A stretch of 64,000 nucleotides of DNA from Acridotheres tristis. Taxonomy: Eukaryota > Chordata > Aves > Passeriformes > Sturnidae. Every line of letters starts with the position of its first letter. The stretch's first letter is position 1. Below are positions 38,107-49,140 of the stretch, one piece after another. Below the pieces are notes generated by a model. The model saw nothing but the letters and a program-made list of their open reading frames with translations, made no database searches and was not told where the DNA came from. A program made the translations under genes and the position numbers. Location of the stretch: assembly GCA_037013685.1 (NCBI GenBank), contig CM072890.1, positions 992,001-1,056,000 of the forward strand. The letters are read 5' to 3'.

Positions 38107-41100
38107 ATTGCCCTGCACTGACATTATTTCCTGGCTGGGCATCCCACCACTTGAACTGAATGCTGTTTTAGTAGGCTCCAGCTGAAAACCACACTAACTT
38201 TTTAATGCAAGATAACATAGATCCAATCCATGCTTCTGCTATCTTAAGCGACCCCTTTACCTATTCCACCAAATATAAAGACAGCAATTCTACAAGCATA
38301 GAATGGAGCTCAGGTTATATAAACTGTTAATGCAGCTTCCAGGACAGTCCTTGAAAAAGTTCAGTTATTCCCTTGTGTTTGTTGCTTGGCTTGTTAATGA
38401 CTTTTTTATCCTTCTGGTGGTAAGCAGTTAGAAATTTGCTTTTGTGTCTTTGATCCGTGCCACTTGGCACTGGATGGAGATTCCTTGCTTCCAAAAATAC
38501 TTGGTGTTACATGTCGTGGGTATGGATTATTTCTTTTCTTTTAAGGGTTTGCTCTTGGCTGTAGCAGAAAACACCTTCAAAACTGAACCACCATCCTTGC
38601 ATGATTTTATGGGTAGGGTGAGATCACTTAACAAAAAAGAGTCCATCTGTCCTTTTTCTTCCTTTGGGTAAACTTCTGGGGAAGACCATTAGGAAACAAC
38701 ATAATTCTTAGTCCTGCTGTCAAGGCTCTTTTTAAATTTTTTTTCCAGCAGGTTTTCAATACAGGATGCAGGGAGATGGGCTCACACAATTAATAGCCAA
38801 GTACCTGGCTGACTGCTCACAGACATTCCTGTTGGAACTTCAGTCAGTTATATTGTTTATTTTCTTTAAATCTGTTACTTAAAACAAAACTGTCTCTTTC
38901 CAAGTAGCACTTGAGTGTTTTTTTTCCTTCCCACTGTAACACTCACTTGTAATTTTCTAAGGCATGAACAAAATAGCCTTTGTGTCTGTTTTGTAGTTCT
39001 CCTGCTTACATTTATGTCCATAGAAGTATTTGAGAATGAAAACAAGTATGTAAGGAATCTAGAACCAAACATTTTCAGGTGCCAAAAAGTTCAAGCTGCT
39101 CTTTCTTTGTGTCTTTAGAATACAGTGTCTCATTCTGCAAACCTTCCACATCCAAGGAATGCAGAATTTGCACGTGGCCTTGGCAGGATTTTTGAACTCT
39201 CTGATGGGAGTTAAATTCAGCAGCATTAAAGCTTGAAGTCATGGCATATAACATGAGGACCCCAGAATATTGGATAGAAAACAAAGTCTGTGTTATACAA
39301 GTTTAAAATAATGAATTTATTTTTAATTTTTTCTAGAGAGTGTCTTTGTATTCAGAAATGGGACCTTTTTCCTCCTGTCCCTTTGACTTGACAGCAGTTT
39401 GCATTGCAGTGTGGTTGTGCCTTTCTAGTGTTGTACTTTGAGATGAATGAATATTGCCACTCATTGCTTCTGGAGTTTAATCTGTTGTATTAATATCACT
39501 GGCCTAGATTTGGATTCTTAGATGGTTTTCAAAGAGCAGGAATAAAATGACAACATGTGATACTACAGAAGCCAACATTTTCTGGGTCATGTTAGGCTGA
39601 ACTTGATGTCTCAGTGCAGTTATTTGTAAATTGTACCTGAGTGAATTAAATTTAGAAGGACTAGAAAGTAACTGAGCAGGAAGATTTTGATTAAATAGTA
39701 AAGGGAAATTCATCTCAGAGCGAGCTGAGTTTTGGAGATTTCTGTTTGGAGCTCCAAGTTTTCAGGTGGCATTAACTGGTTTTGAAAAAGTGCACTGACA
39801 ATTTAATCTTGCCAAGTAATTTTGCTCAACTTGCTTCGTGGGTGTTGCAATGCATTAGGATTCATTCTGCTTTTACAGTTGTATTCTGTTTTACAGAGTG
39901 TTACCTCACAGCTCTGGGTGAGTACAGGAGGGAGAAAGGCAACCACCTTCTTCCCACATCTATTACAATTGGCTCTTGAGGGGAAAAGAGCACTGATGTT
40001 GCCTAAATGTTGTTTTCAGGATAAAGATGATTTTGTGTTGGATGAAAATATTTTAAAAAACAAAGTTCTAGGCACTGGGAGAGATTTTCTGTAAATCCAT
40101 AAGCAATTAATTTGGAAGGCTGCAGTGTGTATTTTTTTTATCTACATTCAGGAATTTCAACCTCTTCTCGCTTCCCAGCTTTGCTGGAATTCTTTGGAAG
40201 GGTTGAAATTGTCCTTTCTGCTGTTGAAAAACAAAGAATGTTTTTGCTTGTATGGACTGCAGTACATACCTGAAAACTGCAAATGAGGTTGAGTCTAAAG
40301 TGGTAGGCACCTTTTCTCTCTTCTGAAGGTCTTAAATTTTAATAAAACGATGATTTCATAAAAAAAGGGAGGACTGTTCAGGAAATCTGCTTGAGAGCTA
40401 AAATGTGAATCCTGATCTCCCAAACCCCAGTGTAGTTGTGCCAAAACCATTAACTTCTTTAATCTGTTAATGATGCAGAAAAACTTCAGGTATTGCAAAT
40501 CTAGACACTTCTTTCACTTTTCTTGTGGGAGAACTTAATTTCTCTGTAAAGACACATTTCCGAGTCCCAGCCCAGTTTCCAAAATAACTGAAATTCGTCA
40601 CTCCATGAATTCAAATTTTTTCTGCTTTATAATGCAAAAGTGATGAATATAACTTCAAAGCAGAATCGCTTTGTAAGTGAAGATTTATTCAGCAGAAATC
40701 AGTCATCTGTTTTCTTTATTCTTCATTTCTTTATTTGAAAGTGCTATTTTCAAATTTCTTACTTGTTTCAAAGTAGACTGCAATTGTAGTCTCCTAAGTT
40801 TTATTTCAGGGACAGCACACATTCAGAGAAATTATTTGTGACATTTCTATAGTTTGTAAATTAAAAGGCAGTGGAACTACTGAAAGCATGGAAAGTTATT
40901 GTGTTGCTTGTAATCCTCCTGATTAAATATTAATGCATATGATACTTGTCACGGTGCAATTGGAGTGTTTGTATTTTAAAAAATCAGTATTGAATAAAAC
41001 TCTTTTTACTCTAGGTTGCTCTGAATTTACCAAAACTGTTTAGCTCTTGGTCTGGCTCTGTTCAGTCATATGCTTTGGAACACTTTATTTCTGCTCTCAC

Positions 41101-41553
41101 TGTATCTGTAGGGGAATAAAAATGAACTCCCTGAATGGTGAAGGACTATTTAATATCTGTATTTTCAAGAGCCCACAAAGTTTTCTGTAAGTTAAAAGAT
41201 CCACATTTTTCAAAGGCATTCTATCATCGTATGTTCTGTTAAATAATTACCTAAAGAACAAATATTATTTCATGTGAAGTTACTTCACCCCTTTAGCTGC
41301 CAAGTTTCAGTCACATGCTTGATGGAGGCTTTCTTGGCATTGAAAGGCCTTAATGCAGGATCTGAGGAAGTTTTTTGGAATTTCTCGGAGCCTCTAATCC
41401 CGTTCTCAGTGCGGTGTCAGCACTGTGAGACTCCCTCTCCTGCCGGCAGGGACCTGCAGTGCCTGAGCCTGCCCTGCTCCCGTGAGTGCCCTCAGCCCCA
41501 GGGGATGCCCTGGGGCCGCCAGGTGACACCTGGGGCTGTGCTCACTCCTGGGG
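38107..41553. other. Intronic sequence, mostly single copy
   Basis: AT-rich to 41380, then a GC-rich 160-bp stretch with several CpG leading into the next minisatellite. No gene recognised. Confidence 0.6.
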
Positions 41554-42062
41554 CTGGGACAGAGCTGCTCCTGTGCTGCCAGGGTGGGACAGGTGAGTGC
41601 TGCTGCAGGTGCTGTGACAGAGCTCCACCTGTGCTGCCAAGGTGGGACAGGTGAGTGTTGCAGGGGCTGTGACAGAGCTCCTCCTGTGCTGCCAAGGTGG
41701 GACAGGTGAGTGTTGCAGGGGCTGTGACAGAGATCCACCTGTGCTGCCAGGGTGGGACAGGTGAGTGTTGCTGCAGGTGCCATGGCTGGGGGCTCCACCT
41801 GTGCTGCCAGGGTGGGACAGGTGAGTGTTGCTGCAGGGGCTGTGACAGAGCTCCTCCTGTGCTGCCAGGGTGGGACAGGTGAGTGCTGCTGCAGGTGCCA
41901 TGGCTGGGGGCTCCTCCTGTGCTGCCAAGGTGGGACAGGTGAGTGCTGCAGGTGCTGTGACAGAGCTGCTCCTGTGCTGCCAGGGTGGGACAGGTGAGTG
42001 CTGCTGCAGGGGCTGTGACAGAGCTGCTCCTGTGCTGCCAGGGTGGGACAGGTGAGTGTTGC
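41554..42062. repeat. Minisatellite, 55-60-bp unit, 9 copies, each with a 5' splice-site-like motif
   Basis: The core GGGACAGGTGAGTG occurs nine times, with the CAGGTGAGTG word at 41590, 41648, 41703, 41758, 41818, 41876, 41936, 41991 and 42049 (spacing 55-60 bp). Between cores lie CTGCTGCAGG, then either CTGTGACAGAGCTCC or CCATGGCTGGGGGCTCC, then CTGTGCTGCCARGG. Overlapping plus and minus ORFs (RVGQVSVAAG, TCPTLAAQEE) are products of the array. Confidence 0.96.
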
Positions 42063-45000
42063 CCTGGCTGAGGTGTGCTCTCAGGGCATGGTCAGCCCGT
42101 GGAGCTGTGCAGGCTCAGCTGATGAAGCAGCAGCAGCAGAGCTTTGTACCCCTGGAGGTGTTTTCTGCACCTGTGACAGGGGAGGCTCTGCTGGGAGCTG
42201 CAGGACACGGCCACAGCAGCAGTGGCCCGGGAGGAAAGCTGCTGCCAACTCCCCTGTTCACTGGGATGTGCCAGGAGCTGCCTTGGGGCTGCCTTGTGCT
42301 GAGCTCTGCTCCCTGAAGCTGAGGAGCAGGATTCCAGCTCTGTGGGCTCTGGGCATTGGGGATGTGCTCTGTGGTTGTTCACTTCCAGTCATGTTGTGAA
42401 AGGTGGCCGTTGCTTCACCTTCCCAGCTCCTTTAAGAAAAGAATTGCAGTCTCCATGCTTAAGGAAGGGGTTTTCATCTTCTCCAGTGGAATCCTGTGGT
42501 TTCATGCAGGGTGTCATTCAGCAGCAATTTTGGAGCCTCATGCTGTCCCCAGAAGACTGCATCCTCTCTGCTAATGCCTGTTGGTGTTTGCTGAGCTGAA
42601 TGAAACCTCTGAGCCACGTCACAGAAAACCAGCAAGGTCCTTTACGAGTGTATTAGCTAGGTTAGGCACAGGAAGAGTGAAAGTCTGCTTCTTCCTTAGC
42701 CACTAAATCTGCATTTTGTCATCAGTTATGGTGCTCTGGACTTCTCAACTGTTTGCTTAGGCAATGTTAATGTGGCTTCTCAGTGACATTAAGAAAATGC
42801 AAATGTTCGTTCTGTGGCTGGGTTGTTTTCAGTGCCACTCTTGTCATAATATTTTATTATTTTATTCTCAAATGTTCACCTTCTGACAGTGCAGTGTGTT
42901 GACTCAGGAAATGTCACACAGAATGTTATTATATGAGAGTTTTCTTCGGTTTCATTTATGTTTGGTTCACATATTTGGACATGCAGTACACTAAACTCAG
43001 CATAACTTATGCCAGTAATGTAAATTGTTATTCACCAACTGCTATAGGTTATATTGTGACTTGACATGCTTTGATTACATGGTGAGGAGTTGGGGGCTGG
43101 GGTGGTGGCACTGGATGACTGAAAATAGTGATATTTCTGGAGAATTAGTTAATTGGTTTGTGTTTAGCAAAGAAAATTCTGGAGATACACACACTAAAGT
43201 AGTTCATTTTCAAAAGTTTGTTTGGTTTTCTGCATTGAGTAACATAATGAGAATTAAACCAGAGGTGTTTCAGAGGTTGGAATTATTTAGTGCAGTGTTG
43301 AAATGGTTAATGTATTCATGATTGCATTTTTTCTTCTTTGTATAAATGTTGTCTACTAGTGTTGTGTAAATTTTAGCATGTTTTCCATTCTGTAGATGCC
43401 AAAGAAAATACTTTAACTCTACAGCAATATTTCTGTGAGTGTTTGGAAATGTCTGAGGAGTTTCTGTGCTTGTCTGACTTGGGGCCACTCAGTATTTCTA
43501 CATCTCTGTAAGGACAAGTCGGCTCTAGGTTATTTCTTTGGGCAAGTTACACTGAAATAGTTGACTTCGGGTAGCTTTATGTCTTTATAATTGTATAGCT
43601 ATAAATCCCCCCTGTTTTGCTGTAAAGCTGAGCATTTTTTTTTTTTTCTGAATTGCCAAGATATTTCTGGGTACTTCATAAAACCTGTGCATAATCTACA
43701 ACGGGACTGTTCCACATCTGTCTTGCAGTTCCAATCCTGCAGGTTAATCTTGGCTCTGGGTGTGATTTGCAGTGGCAGAAGCTGCTGCCTTGGCTTTAGA
43801 ACGTGTCAGTATTTCAGTGCTGGGCTCCTTTGGAAAGGAAAGAACAACGAGGTGTGTAATTCACAGCTCTGAGGAGTCAGCCTGAAAAGCTCCATTAATT
43901 CATGCCTGTTGCTCTAGGCAAGATGATCTTGCATTGCAAATCTTCTCTCAAGCAAAAACTCCTCTCAGGAGTATTGTAGTCCATTTAGTACTTAAGATTT
44001 GATAAGAAAAAAATTTTACAAATGCATTTAACTTTGGAGGAGATGCATTGCATTTTATCCAACACAGTGAATTGGGGGAGGGCAGGGGAAGGAGGAACTC
44101 CTTTAAAACAGTCAAGAATCACACCAACCAAAAGAAATAACTTTGTTGTAATATTTTCCTTTCTTTTTTTTTTTTTTTTTTTTTCTTTCCTGAGCTGCAG
44201 AGAAAGAGTTTGAAGTGTTTCAGAATTAACCACCAGGCTTCCATAGGCTGGAACAGTTTGTTACTAATGAAGGAACTTTCATTAATATATATGCCAGTAA
44301 ACATTATCAGCCAACCCACAAGAATAGGTGTGCTCTGTGGGAATTGTGGTTTCTTCACACTAAACATGAATTCAGTTAATACAATGCTGATATCCTTGTT
44401 TATTCTTTAACCTTCTGAAGGGCACGAGGTTTGTGGGATTAGGGTCAGTCCCTCAATAGTGCTGTGAAACTTCAGAGGGACTGAGACAGACCTGGGGGTG
44501 TTCTGAATTTTGAATTTTGAAAGACTTTGGTTGGAAGTTGTGTCCTAGCACAAAAAGGACAAGAAGCCAGCCCCCGTTAAATTCTTTACTTTAATGGACT
44601 TTGGATTTATTTAGCTGCTGAAGGAGTTAATTAATAGTGTTATTAGAGACATGTTTTAATGCTCTCTTGAGGAGTTCTTCCGAAATGATGTGGAGTTGTT
44701 ACATTTTTCTCTTAGGAAGATGTGTTATGTGAAACTTTCCAGTTTGTTTTGGGCTCTGTTTGCCTTCTGTGGCAGGAATTTTGTGTACAGGAATTGTACG
44801 TGGCCTTAGGAGAGCCGGGTGAGGTTCCAGGTGCTGTGTTCTGCACGGGGCACGGTCCCTGGGGAGCTCACGCTGGGTTTCTCGGTGCTGGAATCCTTCA
44901 TCCCCAGCTCTCAGGGCAGCTCTCGGTGCTTGGCCATCCCTCTGTGCCCTCCTCTGTCCTTGAGGGGGACAAGCTTCTCCTCCGAGCAGCCTGAGGGTTC

Positions 45001-48000
45001 CTGGCTCCCTTTCCTGCTGCTCCCAGGAGGTCCCGCAGTGCAGAATCTTCTCGGTGAGTCGTGGCAGGGCGCTCTGGAGCCGAGCCAGGAGCTCAGCCCC
45101 ATTTCAGTGCCCCTCTGCTGCACTCCTGGGGTCTGTGGGTGCCTTCCCTGCATGAGGAATTCCAAAATTGGATTCGGTGTTCTGGGCTGCAGCCCTGGGA
45201 CAGCGTGATGGATACCAGCTGTAATTCCTTCATTCCTCCCTGGGCACTGGTGGCTTTGTATTTCATTCAAACACCGTTCCCATGGTCCAGGTGGTAGATG
45301 AAGCATTTCCAGTTTATGGAGAGTGAGAAGGGCAGAGTTTCCACACTGGCTGAGGGCACACCCAGCAAGGTCTCAGTCTGCAGTACTGAAAATCACTCCT
45401 TTTGTATTATGGATTAAATTCAATAAATAATAAATCACAAGTGCATTTATCTTAAGTTAAAATCTATCTTTTGCGTTAAAGAGCCAATGAAGAGAAAATG
45501 TTTTGAGGCTTTATGTCTTATGTTGCAGCTTTTAAAAATTCAGTTCTTACAGCTGTTGTGTTAAATTGTTTCAACTTTTACACTGTGTGCTTTGCTGCTT
45601 AGATGGAAACTGGATGCAGGGAAACTTTGTGTTTACTTTGATATTTAGAACAAAGTGGGTTTTGTTGTCTGTTATCATATGTGTGATGTCTTTGCATCAA
45701 AGTTTAATAGGTTCAAATAGCACCAGGGAGGGTTTTCAGCCTCCTTTGGTAAATTTAGATGCTATGCATGTGAACACCTATTTTATTTTAACCAGGTTTG
45801 CTATGGCTTAAAACCTGTGATCTGTGATATCTTTGTGTAAAGCTTCCCTTAGATACTTTTTCCAAAATAGTATCTTTATGTGGCACTGCTTGTTGTGTGG
45901 CTTCCTCACTAAATTCTTCACATTGTGGTTGATGTTGGAATATAAGAGTGGGCTGCTTTTACCCAGGGTTTTAAAATCATATTAGTTAAAGATATCACTA
46001 CTTGCTTTTTTATTAGAGAATGAATTAATAGTTTCGTTTGTGTATCTGTGTTATCAGAGCAGTTTTTAATTTAATTTTCGATTTTGAAGGCAGGGACTAC
46101 AATTTTCCTAAAACTGCAAAAGTAATGAAATAGAATCAAATTCCTCTTTTCTAAAGATATCCCTGTCTTCAAGACTAACATGCTTTTCCCCTTTAATTTC
46201 AAGTTCCCTGAATGCATTTTGTTTTTGTGAGTTCATAAAACCCTGATGGTTTCTCATGATATGCATCAAAAGGATTTGTGAATCAGCAGATGACTTCAGC
46301 CTGTATTACTCATGGCAGTGTGTGTTGATCCTGTGATGACAGTGTATTCATCCTCTTATCTGTGCTTGTAATGACTGAAAATACTTGGAGTGATTCTCTG
46401 CCATTTTCCATATTAGCTTAGCATTGGTTTGTAGCTCTTGTTTTTAAAAGCCAGTTCATTAACAAAATCTTTCCTGCTGATCCTGCGACTGGATAGTATA
46501 AATTATCTTTGCTAGTTCATTGAGACAGGAGAAAAGCATTTTTTCATTTCCAAGGAAACTTGCAGTTCCCATTTACCCTCCTCATCAGTGACCTGGGTAG
46601 GAGGATGACACTACATGAGAGCAGGGCTGTCAGTTTGCTCTTTGTTTCAAACTCTTCTCATCTGCAAGCCTCTACCAGAAGTGAAAATGTGATCAAATCT
46701 GATGTCTGCCCATCCTGTCCCCTTTCATCAGACTCTGTGTTGACTGCTGCTGGTCACAGACACAGAGTTGGATTTGGACTGAACCACTAAACACTCGTGA
46801 ATTCTCATCTGAGTCGGATGTGAGGTTTGAGAGAATCACTTTTACTCTCTGATTCTTTTGCAGCAGTTTCTAGGTTAAGATGCTAATTAAACTGAGGGGG
46901 GTGAAGTTTTGACCTTATGAAAATCTCCTGGATGCTGATTACAGTGGGACAAGGATTTTACTGCTGCTCTGATGAGAAACTGCTATTTTAAACTGTGGAT
47001 CACGTTCAGTGTCTTGAAAAGATGGAGTTTTGTGTACCTGCACCTTGTACTGGCTGCTTTTGCTTGAGCAATGCAATTAGCTGGTATTGTTCCTAATCCT
47101 TCCATATTATTTCTGTATTACACTGTGTTTATCTTCCAGACTGCAGAACTTTGAGGGCGCTGTTTTTCTTGGACTGTTTGCCGGTACTTGTTCTAACCAA
47201 TTCTTAAAGCTAATATCCAAAAAAAAAGTACTTTGAAGCCATTGATGTATTTCAGAAATACCTTATGAAAAAAAAGCGAACTATTCCTGGCTGTTTGTTT
47301 GAGCACTTTCTCCTGTTTGGAGTAACAGCTCACTGGCTGAACAGTTCCTCAGTGCTCCCTGTGCCAGCTGCACCCACACCAAAATCACCCGTGGGAGTGT
47401 GGGTGGGTGCCCACACAAAGCTGTCATCACCACTTGGGGTGTTCAGCATAAAGGTGTTTGTGCTCATCTAATATTATTATAGGTAAGTGGAAAGGAGGCA
47501 GCCTGCCTGGGGAATAAATGCTCTAGAAGTGGCTAGCAATAATTTATAGGGCATCTGGCCAATGACAATGTGAATTTTTCTCACAACTTATAAATTTGCT
47601 GTTAATGTGGTGTAGACTCCATCAAATAGTTGATTCACACATTTCACGTTTCAGCTGCCTGTGCATTTAAATGACTCCAGAGACAATCTATACACTTGCT
47701 TGACTTCAAATGAAAGGTCATCAGCATCAGTCATGTCCAAAAACTAATAATTAGGACTTGGCTTTGACTCAAATGCAAAATTAATCAAAGTCATATTAAT
47801 TATGAGTTCTGCAAAAGTGCCTGCCTGTCTCCATTATACTACAGCATTAGAACCTGGTTTGCATCTCTCTTAAGACAGTGGGTGATGAATTTCTAGTGCT
47901 GGTCAAAGTTGTGTATACATGCTGTGAAATCATGGAATTTGTGGTGAGGTATCTAATTACAAAGAAATGGATTTTTGACTGTGATTCTTTTATGAAGAGT

Positions 48001-48904
48001 CTGAGTCTTAACTATTGCTAGGCTTGGAAAATGGTGTTCTGTAAGTCTGGAATTCAGAATAACAGTCTGTAGTATAATTTAATAATGCTGGTAGTGGTAG
48101 GTAGTAACAAATGTAATTTTTTGTGGATTTTTCATGTTTTTATACTTGCTTTGCTTTCGTGGCTGATTACCATACAAAATCAGAATAATATGAAACTATG
48201 AAAATGAAAAGGTGGTTGCTAGGAAAAATGCCATAATTGATCACACAGAAATTTTGTAGTGTTGCTAGAAAACTTAGCTTGGTATTTCAGATGTTTGGTG
48301 TTCACAATTCACATGGGGAACCATTGTAAGCCTTTCCCAGTTTCGTTGAAGCTATTACATTTTTCTCTAGTGAAAATAAAAATAAAAAAATAAAAAAAAA
48401 GGGGCATGGAGAGTGGAACAGCTTGTGCTGCCCTTTTATTAAGGCACATTTATTGTGCCTGTTGCAGGGGTAGATTTCTGGGCAATGGAAACACATTCAG
48501 TAGTTGCCATTTGGAGGCAATAATAGTAGGTGATATAATAATAGGTGATTACTGCTTGGGTGGCTGATGTGTCCAGAGAACAACTGTGCCAGGTCTTTTC
48601 TTAGTCAGAGCTTGGAAAGGAAGGAAAACTTGCACTGCCACAAGTTCAGAGCTTTCTTCCTGGTGATGTTGTTGTTTTATGAGTATTGTGTGACATGTCA
48701 CAGCAACAAAATATCATCTGAAAATCTAGCTCTTCGATTTCTCTCATCCTGATTAAAAAAAAAGGTACTGCTAATAGTCTTGGAATAAATCCGTTTAAAT
48801 ACTGGGAAAGCTTCAAAGGTATTATAGGAATTAAATTGTGTTTGCAGAGAAAGGATAGAGGGAGCAGCAGAACAGAATAATTTATGTTGGAAGGAAGCTC
48901 TGTG
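42063..48904. other. Intronic sequence, mostly single copy
   Basis: 42063-42350 and 44810-45300 are GC-rich with modest CpG content and several spurious ORFs; the rest is AT-rich with a T-run at 44164-44184. 47550-47850 looks like a candidate conserved non-coding element. No coding exon recognised. Confidence 0.6.
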
Positions 48905-49140
48905 CCCATCACAGCCAGGCCAGCTCCAAAGTTAGAACAAATTTAGAGTTCGATGTGGCAGCTTGGAGCCTTATCTGGCCACATTTTGCATGTTTCCAAG
49001 GAAGGAGATTCCACAGCCTTGCTAGGCAACCTCTCCCAATGTCAGACTGCTCTCACTGGGAATGGAAATCTCCTGCTCTCTCGTTCCCTGTTGCAGGGCA
49101 TTAGCCATCTGCTCCAGAGCTTGGTTTGAATAGTATCGCT
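48905..49140 (-). mobile_element. CR1 LINE fragment, minus orientation, degraded
   Basis: Read on the plus strand it shows the reverse complement of a CR1 tail: TTTCCAAGGAAGGAGATTCC, ACAGCCTTGCTAGGCAACCT, CAATGTCAGACTGCTCTCAC, then TCGTTCCCTGTTGCAGGGCA. Word order matches other inverted CR1 copies. The ends are uncertain by tens of bases. Confidence 0.68.

Noticed and set aside
41274..42055. ORFs on both strands (RVGQVSVAAG and TCPTLAAQEE repeats)
   Set aside because: They follow the 58-bp minisatellite and have no family resemblance.
44810..45310. GC-rich stretch with ORFs of 129-131 codons on both strands, possibly a hidden gene
   Set aside because: There are no domain motifs, no phase-matched splice sites recognised, and similar open frames on both strands, which is expected of GC-rich DNA.
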